A stretch of 64,000 bases of DNA from Brugia malayi (lineage: Eukaryota > Nematoda > Chromadorea > Rhabditida > Onchocercidae): NCBI RefSeq assembly GCF_000002995.4, contig NW_025062479.1, forward strand, positions 12,195,721 to 12,259,720, in the 5' to 3' direction. Every line of letters begins with the position of its first letter. The first letter of the stretch is position 1. Positions 1 to 13,574 of the stretch are shown here, in pieces. The notes beneath the pieces were generated by a model. That model had not been told where the DNA came from. It made no database searches and saw nothing but the letters and a program-made list of their open reading frames with translations. The translations under genes were made by a program, and so were the position numbers.

Positions 1-3000
1 TTGCTTAAATGGTAATTGCGGGTAAAGGAGTTTCCCTAAAAATTTGCCATCACAGTCGGATTAGTAAATAATAAAATTGAGTTATCTGACCGAAATATAC
101 CTTTTTAGTGAAGTCACATAGCATGATAATGATATCTGTGTGAACGTTTTTGGAGCAGCTTTAGAGTTTCAAATTTTGTAAGTAGGCAATACTTATAAAC
201 CTTGAGGCTTAGAAAACTATGGAAACTGTTTATTTTAAATCAAACAAGAGATTTAATCTCTCAAATTAAAAGGAAAATCTCTTTTAAAAGAAGACAAGTC
301 ACATCCATCGAAAAGTGATTTTGAATTTATTCCTGTTTTTACGCTAAACACTGTTTTTAAGGCAAGATGATCAAAGGCAATAAGATTGAAATGTAAAGTG
401 CAATGGAATTCATCAACAGCTGTGAGGACTTAGAAATGCGAAGAAAAAATGCATCCGTTTCGTTAATAATTATAAAATTGCTGTTATCCACAAACTGTTT
501 TCATTTGTCATTCTGTCTAGATTTCTTAAAAATTGGTGTCTGCTTTTAATATAGTTATATATGGGAGTGGAAAGAAAGCTGACATCTTCAAATTTTCGAA
601 ATTTTGATTAAATTCTTTGAGTTTACCATATTTCTTCTAAACATTAGAAAATTTTCAATGATCAGTCTAAATATTAGGAAGCCACAAAAACTCGTAATGT
701 TTGTTCCTGAATAAATCTCTGTATTTGTCAACAGAACTGCATTTTTGGAAGCTTCAGAAGATGAAATTATTGATTTGGAAAATTTATTAGCAAAAAATAA
801 CCAAATTTTAAAATGATTTTAACAAAATTCCAAGAATAACGAGCATGCACACAAATACTTTGTAACTCATCGACACCTCCTAAAGTGCTTTTATATTTAG
901 AAATACAGTCGTTCGTATACCAATAAATATCGGTAACGAACTGTAATCACTGAAAAATATTTTTTGATTTTTGATTTTTTATTATCAACCAAAACATCTC
1001 AGATTAGAGAAGAACACTAATACAATGATCTCAAATCCTTCAGCAGCAATTTTGTTTTCAAACTTTACAGACTGATTCCGTCTACACTACCACATCGGAA
1101 TGGTTCGATGATTTCGAACTGAATTGTGAAACAATGTGCATTATTGATTTGCGAGGAAAGCTGAGCGGAATGCACCACTGCTCGAGGCGGAGGAAGTGGA
1201 GAGAGTGCTTGAATAGTTGATCATCCGATGGACGACAAATGACCACTTAGACATCCTAAATGCACCCGAAGATTTTGCCATTCGTTGTTGCCATGTCATT
1301 CTTGCAATCTTTCAATGGTTGTTACACGTTGGTTGCGTTTTAGTAACATCAGTGGAAATTTTTTACTCAGTTTACTTCGTTTAGTATCTATTAGTTTTTT
1401 TAAAGTGCTTAGAATTTTAAAGTCAGAAACTGTAAAACAATGGCATTTTATTTTTCATAAGTTTGTACCTTGCGTGTAGTCTACAGAACCTTCTCACTTT
1501 CTGAATAGTGTCCCCTACATATGAAAGAAAACTGGAAAAGGCTAAGATTTATTGAAAGATAACTGAACGATCCGTCTGACCAAATTGTCCAATCGCCATC
1601 TTTGGAAACGTTTCTCTCTTCTTTCTCATTGATTATTTTCAAGGTATCGATGCAAAGCAAACAGATCTTGAAAAATACTGCTAGGTTGATTGAACAAATT
1701 CAAAGATAACAATATACCTAAACAGTGCTTGAAATGGATGCGGGTTTCTGCTTAAGTAACTCCATCGATCCATATGGGTTTTTAGTTACTCACTTCCTGT
1801 TATGCATGATGAAACGACTTCCGATCACTCACAATTGGTAGAGAAAATTGTAGGGATGAAAGATGTAAGTGTCAAAGTTACATGAAAAGCTGAGTTATTT
1901 TTCTTATTTTTGCTTTCAAATATATGTGTAAGAAGTCGGTTGAAATCCGAAAGGCTGCGCCGAATTACTGGACAGTGGAGTGTGCTGTGATTTTATGCAT
2001 TGAAATCTGGGTCGTCATTGGCAATACGGCTGTAGAACCTTTCCAGGCAGAAGATCGGGACCGAAACCAGAACTAAAACGATCGAATGAGAACGAAAAGA
2101 GATTGTCATCATACAGCTGATCGTAGGCTGCCTTCCGAATCAAGCCGATCACCCGGAGAAGTGTAGATGGAGCGGGATGGAAGAAGGTGGGTTATAGAAG
2201 ACTCATACCGCATCACATCACCTAATGGCATGATTTATTGATATTACTTTTGCCGCACACATACATACATCCATTGTCACATCGCCTATCCACACAGTTC
2301 TCGTTCATTTTCCTTTTTCTTCACATGTAAATTTCCAAGAATTTTTCTACGCGATCTCTTCCAAAACAATTTGCCATATTTCCTAATGTTCTCCTTGTTT
2401 CCGTTGTTCTTCTCCCTGCGGTTGTTGCTGTCGTTACTATTGTCGTTGTCCTTACATCTACTGTAGTGGTTCTTTTTATTATCTTTAGTAGCAAAAAATG
2501 TCAACTTTGAATAAACTCGTTATTTGCCGCATTTTCAGCAATGTCAATCATCTTTCCCTTTCCTTTCATATATTCAGATTTCCACTTGAAACGTATTCTC
2601 AATGTATCTTAATTTGTTCATACTATATCTGAAATACGTATTCAAACTATGCCCGCTATATCGCTTGACACCACTAACACTGTAGTTTCGAAATTCTTGC
2701 CAAACCTGTTATCATTGTGACGAAATGATTATACTAGGCTATTCTTTTTTATGGTAGGCAGACTGGAAATCGTAAATGTGGGAGAGGTGACATCATCTGA
2801 AATTTTTTCGACTGAACTGAGGGAACATGAGGAGTGCCAAAAAGCCTCAATCATTTGCACCTTTGTTCCACTCCTGTTGTCATTTGTCACTGACTTCCCA
2901 TTTACTCCTAGCTTTTTTCCGCATTTTTTTGGCTTTTTCCTTTTCTGCGTCATTCCTATTGTTTGATAGCATCTTTTCTTGTAACGATTAGTACAATCAT

Positions 3001-3920
3001 TTTTGTCTTCTGTCTAGCACAATGGCTATTTTGTAAAAATGGATTTAAAAGCAAGAAGAAATATCTTTGATAAATAGGTGGAAATCATCAAATCTTTTTC
3101 ACCCATTCGCACTTTTCGAGGATTCGTTGTAGACGAAAGTTTAATTTATTAGGTTCACTTAATGATCCGCTCATTTAAATGTATACTTTCTATTTCTTTC
3201 ATTGCCTTTAATATTTCAAACTTATGAAGTTTTGATGAGTGGTAGTTCTTAGTTAAAGCTTAGGTTCTTCTTTTAGTTGCCATTAATTAGGCCAAATTAT
3301 TATTTTGCCTAAGAATGCTCCTAAGAACTGAAGCTTATGTTGAGGTTTCGTAATCGTTGAACATTCTTCTTAACTTTTTAAAGTTGTAAATTTTTGTTAT
3401 TTAAGTATCTAGACAAATGATAGCTTTTTAACTGCTCTGTTCCATTTCTTTGTACTTTACAGTTTTTTGATTGTTGATTAATAAACCTTACTGATTTTAA
3501 CTATCCGCCATCACTTTGAAAACAAAATTTGAATATCTATGCTTTTTCGTATCCAATGGATTTTATTTGTTCAAAAATATTCTTTAAAATTATCCTTCAT
3601 GGGCTATACGTCTTTTCGGTGTCTTTTTTTTTAAGTGATTAAAGAAAGAGAAAATAGGATTTATCGAAACAGTTCTTCCGCAATTTTAATCCAACACTCG
3701 TCCATTTATAAAACCCGATCGACAGATTGTAATAGAAAATAAGCTATATGATGATGAAATGTCCAATAGTTGGTTGCATTAATTTTACATAATATCACCA
3801 TACATTCAGAACTTCTTTCTCACTGATGGCCTTCTCTTCGTTTCACTGATTTTTGTCAGTCCGTGTCATGAAAGTTTGAGAATAACATGATGAATCGTTA
3901 ATAATAGTGTTAATTGCAGT
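1..3920. other. Non-coding 5' flank of acn-1, no gene seen
   Basis: AT-rich sequence with no reading frame that has coding character or that joins to neighbours by in-phase splice sites. The short open frames here are rich in F/L/S/K, as expected by chance in AT-rich DNA. It presumably holds the acn-1 promoter, but I could not pick out a specific element. Confidence 0.5.
3912..3919 (+). other. Putative spliced-leader acceptor of acn-1
   Basis: A TAATTGCAG-type 3' splice site ends one base before the ATG at 3921. No coding exon was found upstream, so the most economical reading is a trans-splice acceptor for a nematode spliced leader. An undetected 5'-UTR exon is the alternative. Confidence 0.5.
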
Positions 3921-6900
3921 ATGACAAGAAGGACGTTGTTGATACAGCAGCTGATAATATCAGTGCTTCTGTTTGGCCTCTACGCTCAACATGGGGAAAA
4001 CTCATCTGGACAAAATGAGTCCAGAAAAGAAACTGGTATGTCGACATTAGAAAACGCTTTCACATCATCCAAAAATTCTGTAATCTGGCCTCCTACATTG
4101 ATACAAAGTACAGTGAACGATGCACTAATAATAGCAGAAGCAGAAACAAAAAACGTTTTCCGAACTTATTCCATTGCTAAGCAACCAGATTCATTGGATA
4201 TGGTACCGTCGCAGAGTCATTCTACAGAATTTCCCCATCAATCAAATTCAACACCTGAACCAAAAGTCATGTTATCGTCAAGTTTTCATCCGAGTACCTA
4301 TAAGCCAGAATTGCACCATCAATCTATGCTGACTACCACTGCAAAAATTACTAGGCCGTTTACTGACAATTCTTCACACTTGGCCATGCAATCAGCCCAA
4401 AGTTCACAACTTACAGTTCATGCTGAGGATTCCCAACCAGTTACAGAACCGAGTGACATGAAATTAAGCAATGCCTTCGAGGATGATGCTGAGCGGTTTG
4501 ACGAAGATGATAGTAATAACGCAGACTCTGTGAGTTTTGCTTCATTATCTTAGAAGAAATACACAAAAAATTTATAGAAGTACCATTTTTTTCTTACAAG
4601 GAACAATATTGATTAGAGTTAGTTCTCATTTTTCGAAATAATTTGGATAAAATATAAGCTTAAATTTATAGTCGAAACCAAGTGCCATTGATAATGAAGC
4701 TATAGAGGAACTTGTTAATCGCTTCCTAAATAGTGATGCTGCCGAAGATGGTAAAGATGAAAAGCTGAATAAAGAAGCTTTAAAACTGATCAATTCAAGC
4801 AAATACTGGGATGTGAGCAATTTAGAGGTTTCTATCATTCTTCTTGAATTTTCTTCTCGAAGCTAGTTATTGAAGGAGCTCAACTGTTGAACTTTTTTGT
4901 CTCGATATTGAATGTAGAATTTTCGAGAATTTGGTATTTGATGCAAGTCAGAGCTGCATGATGTCATTAATATACATATCATTTAACAGTTTTTAGCCTG
5001 AAGGCTCTATACGAGATAGTAAGAAAGCTCAGGAATGGATGAATGGATATGCTGTTGAGGCACAAAAAGTTTTACGCGAAGTAGCTTTAGCAGGATGGAA
5101 TTATGTTACATCAGTATCACATCTTACTAAACAACTTCTTGATGAAGCCGAAGAGGTTATGGTTTAAATTGTTCCAAATTTTATCAATTGAAAACTGAAC
5201 AATACAGTCAAAATAAAAACAGCGTTCAGAAACTCTATCAAAAAATTGTGAGCAGTGAGTCGGTGTTGCTATTCAGCTGACTAATTTCAGTGTTTTGAAT
5301 TTTAGACGCTAGGAAAATTTGTGAAAAGCAGCTCGAAACAAGCGAAGCAGTTTGATATTGCAGCAATTGAGGATAAATCATTGAAACGACAATTTGAGTT
5401 GCTTTTAGTAGAAGGCATTAATGCTTTGGATGAAAATGACTTCAATGAATACAATGAACTTCAAAAATTGGTCAGATTATTTAAATCAGCGATTTCTGTT
5501 CTTGTTAATAGATTAATCTTCTTAGGTATTTATTTTAGATAGCAAAAGCATATGCTGAAACTTCAGTTTGTGAAACAGACAACGCAACGATATGTCCATA
5601 CAGGTTTTATTAGTTTAATACTTTTTTTTTTTTTTAATAGTAAATTTTGAAAGAATTTTAGAATCTTAAACTTCAAGTTTACGCACAATTATAGTAATAA
5701 GAAATTTTGACGTTCCGGAGAAATTCTTTCTATCTTTTATTTTAAACAACTTTATTTTTCAACTTAAACGCAAGAAAGAAATTAAAGGATCATAAGATTA
5801 TCAGAATTAACACAGTGCTTAACATTATGCTTCTGCTTTATTAACTACGAAGTTTTACTCCCGAGAAAGAAAGTGAAGAGTATTTTATGCCTTTAATTTG
5901 CCCATCATAAAGTTTTTCATATTTGTCGAGGGAAAAATGTGTCTTTATAGAGTGCCCGATATTGTGTCAATTATCGCCCATGAGAATGATGGCCCTAAAG
6001 CATTTCGTCTTTGGATCGCGTTGCGTGACGCATTAGGACCGAAACTGGTTACTTCTTACAAACGTCTCATTGAGTTGATCAATAAAGGTATTGAGTTTTA
6101 GAAAATAATAAATATTTGGAATTTTCAGTCTTCTAAATTTTGAATTTTTAAGGAACTTGAATGATTCTTTTTACTATAATTAATGTTAACTCCTTTACAG
6201 GAGCTAAATTAAATGGTTTTTCGGATGGCGGAGCGATGTGGCGTAGCCCTTACGAACTGCTCGTATCACGTCAAGAAAAAGCAGAACAAAGTGACACCGT
6301 TGTTCTTTTGCAAAAGTTATATCAACAAATCAATCCATTTTATAAACAGGTTGACAACTAGTTTCATCTTCGAGGAAACTGAATAAACTGTGTATAGGTG
6401 GCACCTATTTCATCAGCTACAACAGTGCATGGCAACTTAAAAGGAACTGTATAACGTGTTTTGAAATTTCAGTTACACGCATATATAAGACGTCAAATAC
6501 CTGCTTTGTACGGCTTAACAAACGTGTCTAGTCTAACGCGAGATGGTCCTATCCCAGCCCATTTGCTTAGTATGCTTAATTTACAGTTCTTTCTAAGTCT
6601 TAATTGGCCTTAGAAATTGTTATGCATCTTTAATATTTTTTGGAAAATTTTATTGATTTAATAAAAAAAAACTTTGCAAAAAAAAAGTTATGCAATTTGA
6701 ACATTAATGCAGAGAGTATTGCTGGTGACAATTGGATTGCCTTCTATCGAGATACAAAGCCATTCCAAGACGAGGATGATCTTGCAAGGGAAGTCCAAGA
6801 TAACTTTCAAAAACGAAATTATACTGTGAAAAACATGTTTAAACAGGTGTTGAAATATTTGAAATAAGACTTGCAGTCGAAAGTTCAATTAGAGAAAGGA

Positions 6901-9900
6901 ATGAAAATGATTTCCAACATTGCTTGATCATCTGGTGGTTAAGCTAGTTCAATCTGAAATTTACAGACATATAAAACCCTCAAACAAATTGGGTTTGACA
7001 AATTGCCATCAAGTTTTTGGACGAAATCAATTTTTACGAGAACCTGGAGTAGAGATATGCTTTGTTATCCACCTGCTGCCTACGATATGAGGAATGAACT
7101 TGATTATAGGTTTGTTTTTTAATTGCTTCTTTCGTTGATTATTAAGCGGAATTTCATTCAGCGGAAAGAGTATTGTAAGAATTCTTTCCACAGATTTTTC
7201 CTAGTTGTTAAGCTTCTATTAGTTGATTCAAACTTTTGCACAGGTGCAAAGTTTTTTAATTTTCAGGGTGAAAGCATGTGCGCATCTTAATTTGCCCGAT
7301 TTTGAATTAACCCATAAATTACTTGTACACATATACTATTATTACATGTGTCGTGAGCAGCCACTTTTGTTTCGAGAAGCAACAAATCCAAGTTTTCTGA
7401 CCGCTGTGACTAATGCTTTCGCAATTAATGCTCGAAATATAGAGTATTTGAAAATGATGGTAATTGCTGTTGAGGAATTTGAAATGACTGCTTAAGTATC
7501 ATTTAGTTAATTACTTACTTTTCTTTCTGTAAGGATATTGGTTACGACCAATTTAAAAAGAGACACAAGGGTTTTTACTTATTTATTTTCAAAACGGAAT
7601 TTTGCAGAAACTAATAACATCTGAGACTGGCTTTAGCCGCTCAAAAATTATAAATCGTTTGTATATGGAAGCACTTGAAGATTTCGTCAAATTACCCTTT
7701 GACTTCGCGGTTGATATGTGGCGATTTCATATATTTGATGGTACGTCGACAAATGTTACATGGAACTCCGATTGGTGGCGGCTAAGGTAAATTATTTCGC
7801 CATTAAAATTAAGAAATATGCAACTCATCAAAATAGGCTCTAATAATTTTTTGATTTGATCATCACATTCAGAGCTTAAAGAGACGAAAGTATGCGTTGA
7901 AAATTTTTTTAGCCCTTTGCTGGGGACAAATTTTTCAGAATTAATAAAGTCAGTTTTTTTTTGTTTTTTTTTTCAGTGAATTATTCCAAGGGATCAAATC
8001 GCCTGTGGATCGAAAATCAACTGATTTCGATGCTATCGCTTTTTCTACCATTGCTCAAACGCATGCTCCTGCGATGAAACACTTTTTCGCCTACATAATG
8101 CAGTTTCAAATCCTAAAAGCTCTGTGTCCTAACGCAACAAATTTGGTAGCTGAGTGAACTAATTTATGATATGGATTAATTGGATCTAGCTGAATTAAAG
8201 TGACTGCACTGAAGCAAGATTAATTAAATTCAGTTATGAGAATAGGTTGTAATTCAGATTAATTATAATTCAGTGATGTTTTTGATGGAAATGAGATGAA
8301 AGTATTTCAGAGTAACGGATGTATGTTAGAACGTAGCCCAGCTATTGATAAAATTAAGAAAGTTATGGCGCTTGGTTCTTCAATTACCTGGCGAGAAGCA
8401 CTGGAAATTATCATAGGTTTCTTATTTGTATTAATTGACTTTTAAAGGTGGAGAAGTCGTTTGAAGTGGTACCAGAATAAATAGGATTTCTAAAAAAACA
8501 ATACTTCGTTTCAAGAAATCATCAATTTACCATTTTTCCACTTTTATGGGATTACGAATTAAGATCATCTAGAAATCACTAGTACTGCACAATAAGTTAA
8601 TTTGGAGTTTATCACAACAATCAACTTTGCATCATTTCAATAAAATCCCACTGTGCTAATTGCTAAACTGTTCACTCTGATGCATTAATTAGGAAGTAAA
8701 ACAAATTAGAACAGTATATGACAAATCTTTAGTCTTCTAAAATCTACTTTAAAATGATATTTTTATCCTCTAATGTGTTCTTTTTCTTGAATTATTGCCT
8801 CTGAAAATCCTCATTTATTAAGAAGTTGCATTGAATGTTGAATATATCCGTTTGTAATTGAAGAAAATAATAGGTAGTAAAGAAGTTGATGCAAGTGCTA
8901 TGTTGGAATATTACCAACCTCTGATAAGTTGGCTTGAAGAAGCAAACGCTAAGGAACACGTGTATATTGGATGGGATGGATTTGGAAAGCCATTTACGGA
9001 GTATATCATTTCATTTATGCTTTTAACTTTTTCTAGTGATCTTTTTCGAAGGATGAGAGTTTTATTCCAATGCGAGGATTCAATAATGAATATCATAAAA
9101 GCTTATGTAAATTTAGATCGGAAGTACCAAAACTTCGAGAAAATACCGCCAGTATGGATACATTCTCAGAAATATTGAGTGAAACTCAATTTGCATTTCC
9201 GGGTTTGTATTTTTTTATGCTTGTGTGTAACCTGAGAATCTTAAATTGGGAAGCATTGACTATTTTAGGTGGTGACTGTTCAAACAGTAGGGAATGCTTG
9301 TTGGATTCGGTCTGTCGAAATAATATTTGTGAATGCAAAGAAGGACTATATACTCTGAGGATTGGCAATACTTATAACTGTGTTCCCGGAAATCCTGCTG
9401 ATGCAGGTAAGCTCGTTTGCAACTTTCGTGAGAAGACATCAATACTCTTATTTGAAAACTTTTTAACTGATTCAAATTTATTTGCATCTTTCGGACTCTT
9501 CTGAGTTGTCGTTGTCTCATTTAGCATATTAACTGATTGTTAATAAGTTTCATTAACTAAATTTCAAACTCTGCACTCTTCCTTTCCAAGTTTTCAAATT
9601 GGAGAGATGCAAAAATCATTAAAAATAAATTCCTTATGTTATTGGTCACTAAAAGTCCCCCTTATTTGCTTCCTCAGTTTACAGGTTTTGGAGATGGACA
9701 TGGTGGCTTAGTCATCGGTTTACATTCAGCAGACGACAGCAGTGTAGTACCTATTCCAGAGCCTGAGGAGCATAATAAGCAGTTGGGAGCAAAACCGGGA
9801 TCGGAACATAGAAATGGCAGGCCAGGTTCATTACCGGAAGCTGAACTAGAACATAAAGGAACTTCTATCAGTATACCGACATTAATCTTGGTGTTATTAT

Positions 9901-9926
9901 TTACTGTCCTGATCGTACTATTATAG
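3921..9926 (+). CDS. acn-1: ACN-1, ACE-like non-peptidase (peptidase M2 family)
   Basis: Exons: 3921-4529, 4672-4812, 4997-5155, 5306-5470, 5539-5603, 5951-6087, 6201-6349, 6473-6569, 6713-6846, 6967-7109, 7267-7459, 7608-7786, 7977-8145, 8311-8416, 8874-9000, about 9060-9202, 9269-9406, 9685-9926; about 1031 residues. Residues 1-22 form a signal peptide, followed by a Ser/Thr-rich low-complexity region to about 200 and the M2 domain from about 250 to 890. The domain shows ACE landmarks such as PAHLL and a REATNP block matching REGANP. At the place of HEMGH stands KLLVH (617-621; bases 7316-7330), and the third zinc ligand Glu is Thr645, so it cannot be a zinc peptidase. A six-Cys module (909-943) and a hydrophobic C-terminus follow. 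C. elegans ACN-1 has the same catalytic loss and is needed for moulting. All junctions agree in phase; only the acceptor of exon 16 is weak. Confidence 0.93.
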
Positions 9927-12900
9927 CATATTAAAGATGATATTTAACTCTGGTTTCAGCTGCAATCTTCGTGAAAAAAGAAAAAATTGACTCTGGTCTA
10001 CTGAGAATCAATGTATTTGGCCCCTATTTTCTAGATCGAATAGTATTTTCATTAAATCCCGGCTCCTGGAATCTTACGAAATAGTGTTCAGGATAGAAAA
10101 TTTTAATTCTTTTTTCTTTATATTTCCATCCTCAGTAATCATTGGCCGTATCAGTAATTTGCGAAACGGTTATGTCTAAGGTGACTTAAAATGTGAACTG
10201 TTTTTGAGATGAATTTCACTTTTGTTATGACTGTCTCTTACTCTTCGATGAAAAATTTTTTTCCAAAAAAAGCAAAATAATGATTCAATCATTTCTGGTT
10301 TACATTTCCATAATTTTAACCGTCATTTTTTTCTCTATTCTCGAATACTTTTCTTTGCTCATTTTCATCCTTCTTTGTATTTATATCTGATCGGTCCACA
10401 GAACCTGTAAATCTGAATTTCCAAATACCAGCCACTGCTTTTTTGGTACCTCACATATTGTTCATACATTGAATGGAATGGTATGTTTATCACTAAAAAA
10501 CTTTGTGAGTTTAAACTTCTGAAAAAATAAGTGCAAAAATACTTCGGGTATTAAATTTACATATTTTCATTCATGTTCCATTTTGTATTTCGTATTATTG
10601 TTATACTGCACCTAAGTTATTTCATAGTGTATCCTGAAGCACTGTGATGTAATACCGATCGTTATGAAGTAGGCTATTTGCTCCGATTCTAAGTTAGAGG
10701 CAGTGAATCTTACAAAATTGAAATTATCATCTCATTGCCGGTATCTCAAGCCCAGACCACTGTTCACTTATCAGTTTATCGTTTTGCCATTTGATTAATT
10801 TGTTGTGTAGCGATCATTTGTGGACTTTTCTTCAGAAAACAGGGCTGCAGATAAATCTTTTACTTCTTTCTTTTCTTTTTTTTTTTTTTTTTTCGAATTA
10901 ATTTGACTGGTCTCATCCAATAACTTCAATGAAAAATTCAACTAAGATTTAATTAAATTGTTAACAAACATGAAATATTTGTATTTAAATGAATGTGATT
11001 TGCTAAGCGTAATTTTGGTACGCAAAAATGACAAATTAGTGGAAATTCCAATTAATGTTTAAGAAAGTACTCAGATCAACGGTTAGAACTAGGCAATGAT
11101 AATTTTGCATTTAGACAGTCCCCTGAAGGTAAGTTGTGACAGAAGGCGAAATTGGCTGAAACGTTCCGTGCAGCTATATTTTAAAAGAAGGGAAAGTAAA
11201 AAACTTTTGTCATTTTTGCACAACGTTTCTTTTTTTCTAGAGAGTTTCTAACAAAATGAAAAAAACAGCGAACATGAAAGTGCACTGTAAACAATAGAAG
11301 TAATCCGCGGTATTGTTAGATGCGGGCAAATTGCTAAAAGTTGATAATTCTATTACTGCTTAAAAACATAAGGATCGAAAACACAGCTTACTAGATCAAT
11401 GAGTTATTTAGCTTAGCTCCAGTATAACTGGACAAGAAGTTTATCATTAATGTCAAATATCGTTACGAACCATAATTTCAATTAATAAATGGAAAAAATA
11501 TACACTTTGAAAAAGACATTTTCTATTGTTAATGAAAAAAGTGATGTGATACGACTCAGCCTAGTCTGTCACTAATGTCAGTGGTAGAGTTCTTGAAGAC
11601 AAGTTATAACTAAATTATGTGGAAATAATCAAGTGTTTTTATGTATTACAAATGGAACAATTAAGTAGATCACACGTCCAAAACCTGTGTATTCACTTGT
11701 TTCAATATATGGTGACCAGGTGTGCTTCCAAAACTGTGCCGGAATGTCGAAAGGATACCGCTTTGTTGTAAAGGGTTTCGTATAAGTTTTAGAGGGTTTC
11801 TCGTAAGCATATTCCTGTATATAAAGAAATAGACTCGACACACGGAGTACTTATTAGTCGAGAAACTCAGTTAGCGCCAGCACACCCCGTTAAAGAGATT
11901 TCAAATACTGCAACCTTAATTAAATTTCTACTAGACTTTCAATAATTACTGAACGATTGCATCCAATTGTATTATTCTTTGATAGTTATCTTAGGACGCC
12001 AATCAATGAACGATTATGATAATAATCGTTTGTGTTAATGATACAAAAGGACTTCGTAAAAAAAATGACAACAATTTCCAGCAAACAGCAACAAAATATT
12101 GCAAAGTATGCATACTCGTAGCTCTTGCTGGCTAATTCACTTAGTTAGTCACAAGGGAAAAATATATTTTATAACAGATAAGGCCAAATATATTTTATAA
12201 CTTATAAGTATTCATAATTTCCAGTACGACAGCTGGCCAGATTCATTAGCCACTGCAATAATTATGCAGTCAAAATTTTTATATCATGTTTTCCAAACAA
12301 ACTTTTCAAGTCTGTTGATATAAAAGATTCCTGCAATATCAGTACCAGTCGCCACGATATCAGAGATTGAGCAGTTTTAATGTTATCCTCCTAGGCAACA
12401 AATTCTCAACTGCAGAAAGGGGATAATCACATATCAGAACTAAAACATACATAATTTGCATCTCATGCATCTTATCTATTATATACCAAACCAATTTAAT
12501 TCATTTACACTGACCTTTTGGTCATTGCCAGTATTCAAATGCTATTTGCTTTTCACTTTTTGCTTTTTAATCTAACTGTTTACCTTAATTCAGTAGCTAA
12601 TTTATTAACGGAATCATTTATACCGAAAAAAATTGCATGTCAATTTTGAAATTATTAAGGGAAACAATCAAATTAATCTTTCCTTCCTTCAACAAAATAC
12701 GAAAAATGATAGTCTGAAAAGATCCAAATTTACAATTAATTTGAAAGCGGAAACAACATGAAAAAAAATCTCTGGAAATGTTTGTTGCTGAGGCAAACAA
12801 CAAATACTATACTATAGCTCAGGAATTAATGCGTTTGTGGCAAGAGGATAAAAGAGAACGAAATGTGTTATTCGGAATTACAGTTTTGATCGTAAGGAAT

Positions 12901-13392
12901 TGAGTAGATGTTTTACAGCGGGAAATATAATCGATTAGAAAATCACGTCTTTTTAAAAAAAATGCATTCTTTTTTTTTCGGTTGGGAGAGAAGGAAATAA
13001 TGTGAACTGTCCACCTGTGAATTTTTGCTCCGTAGTCATACCTTATAAGACGCAGTAAGTGCACAGGAGAAGTTTAAGGATACATAGCTTACCAGCATTG
13101 AATAACAATCTCGGATCTGATTTATATTAAATAGCAACCATAGTCAAGTTGAAAGGATGAAATTAGAAATTACTGCTATCACCGGGAACGATTAAAAGCG
13201 ATATCTATCGTAAAGCTAATTATACGGATTGATCATCGTACGAACAACAATGACCGGTTGACACTTTTGATGAGGTAGTGCTGCGGAATGTGCACGAACA
13301 AGAATGAACCGGTTGGAGAGGTTCTGTACAGACGACTGTCTGTAATATTGAGAGTAATATTGAGAGTACTACAACAATTACATATGTTTTTA

Positions 13393-13432
13393 AATCTAAA
13401 TGAACTTAACGAACACTAAGTACATTTAGATT
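13393..13432. repeat. Hairpin element copy 1
   Basis: Inverted repeat with 16-base arms (13393-13408 and 13417-13432) that pair with one mismatch around an 8-base loop. The left arm begins AATCTAAATG. A diverged copy lies about 95 bases downstream with the same spacing. Confidence 0.75.
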
Positions 13433-13487
13433 CATCAGACTACTGTCAAAGTTGCACTGCATGGCACTTCATATATTTTTCAACATG

Positions 13488-13527
13488 AACCTAAACACGC
13501 TTAACGGACACTAAGTGCATTTAGATT
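13488..13527. repeat. Hairpin element copy 2
   Basis: Second copy of the hairpin at 13393-13432, with arms at 13488-13503 and 13512-13527. The right arm is nearly identical to that of copy 1, while the left arm has about four mismatches against it. The sequence between the arms is similar in both copies, so they arose by duplication. Confidence 0.65.
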
Positions 13528-13538
13528 CATGAGGAGAT

Positions 13539-13540
<2 letters not shown>

Positions 13541-13572
<32 letters not shown>
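13541..13572. repeat. (AT)16 microsatellite
   Basis: Sixteen uninterrupted AT dinucleotides immediately after the second hairpin copy. Confidence 0.95.

Positions 13573-13574
<2 letters not shown>

Noticed and set aside
13270..13291. TGAGGTAG let-7-family seed
   Set aside because: No complementary arm within about 100 bases on either side, so no miRNA hairpin; the same seed at about 22598 also lacks one.
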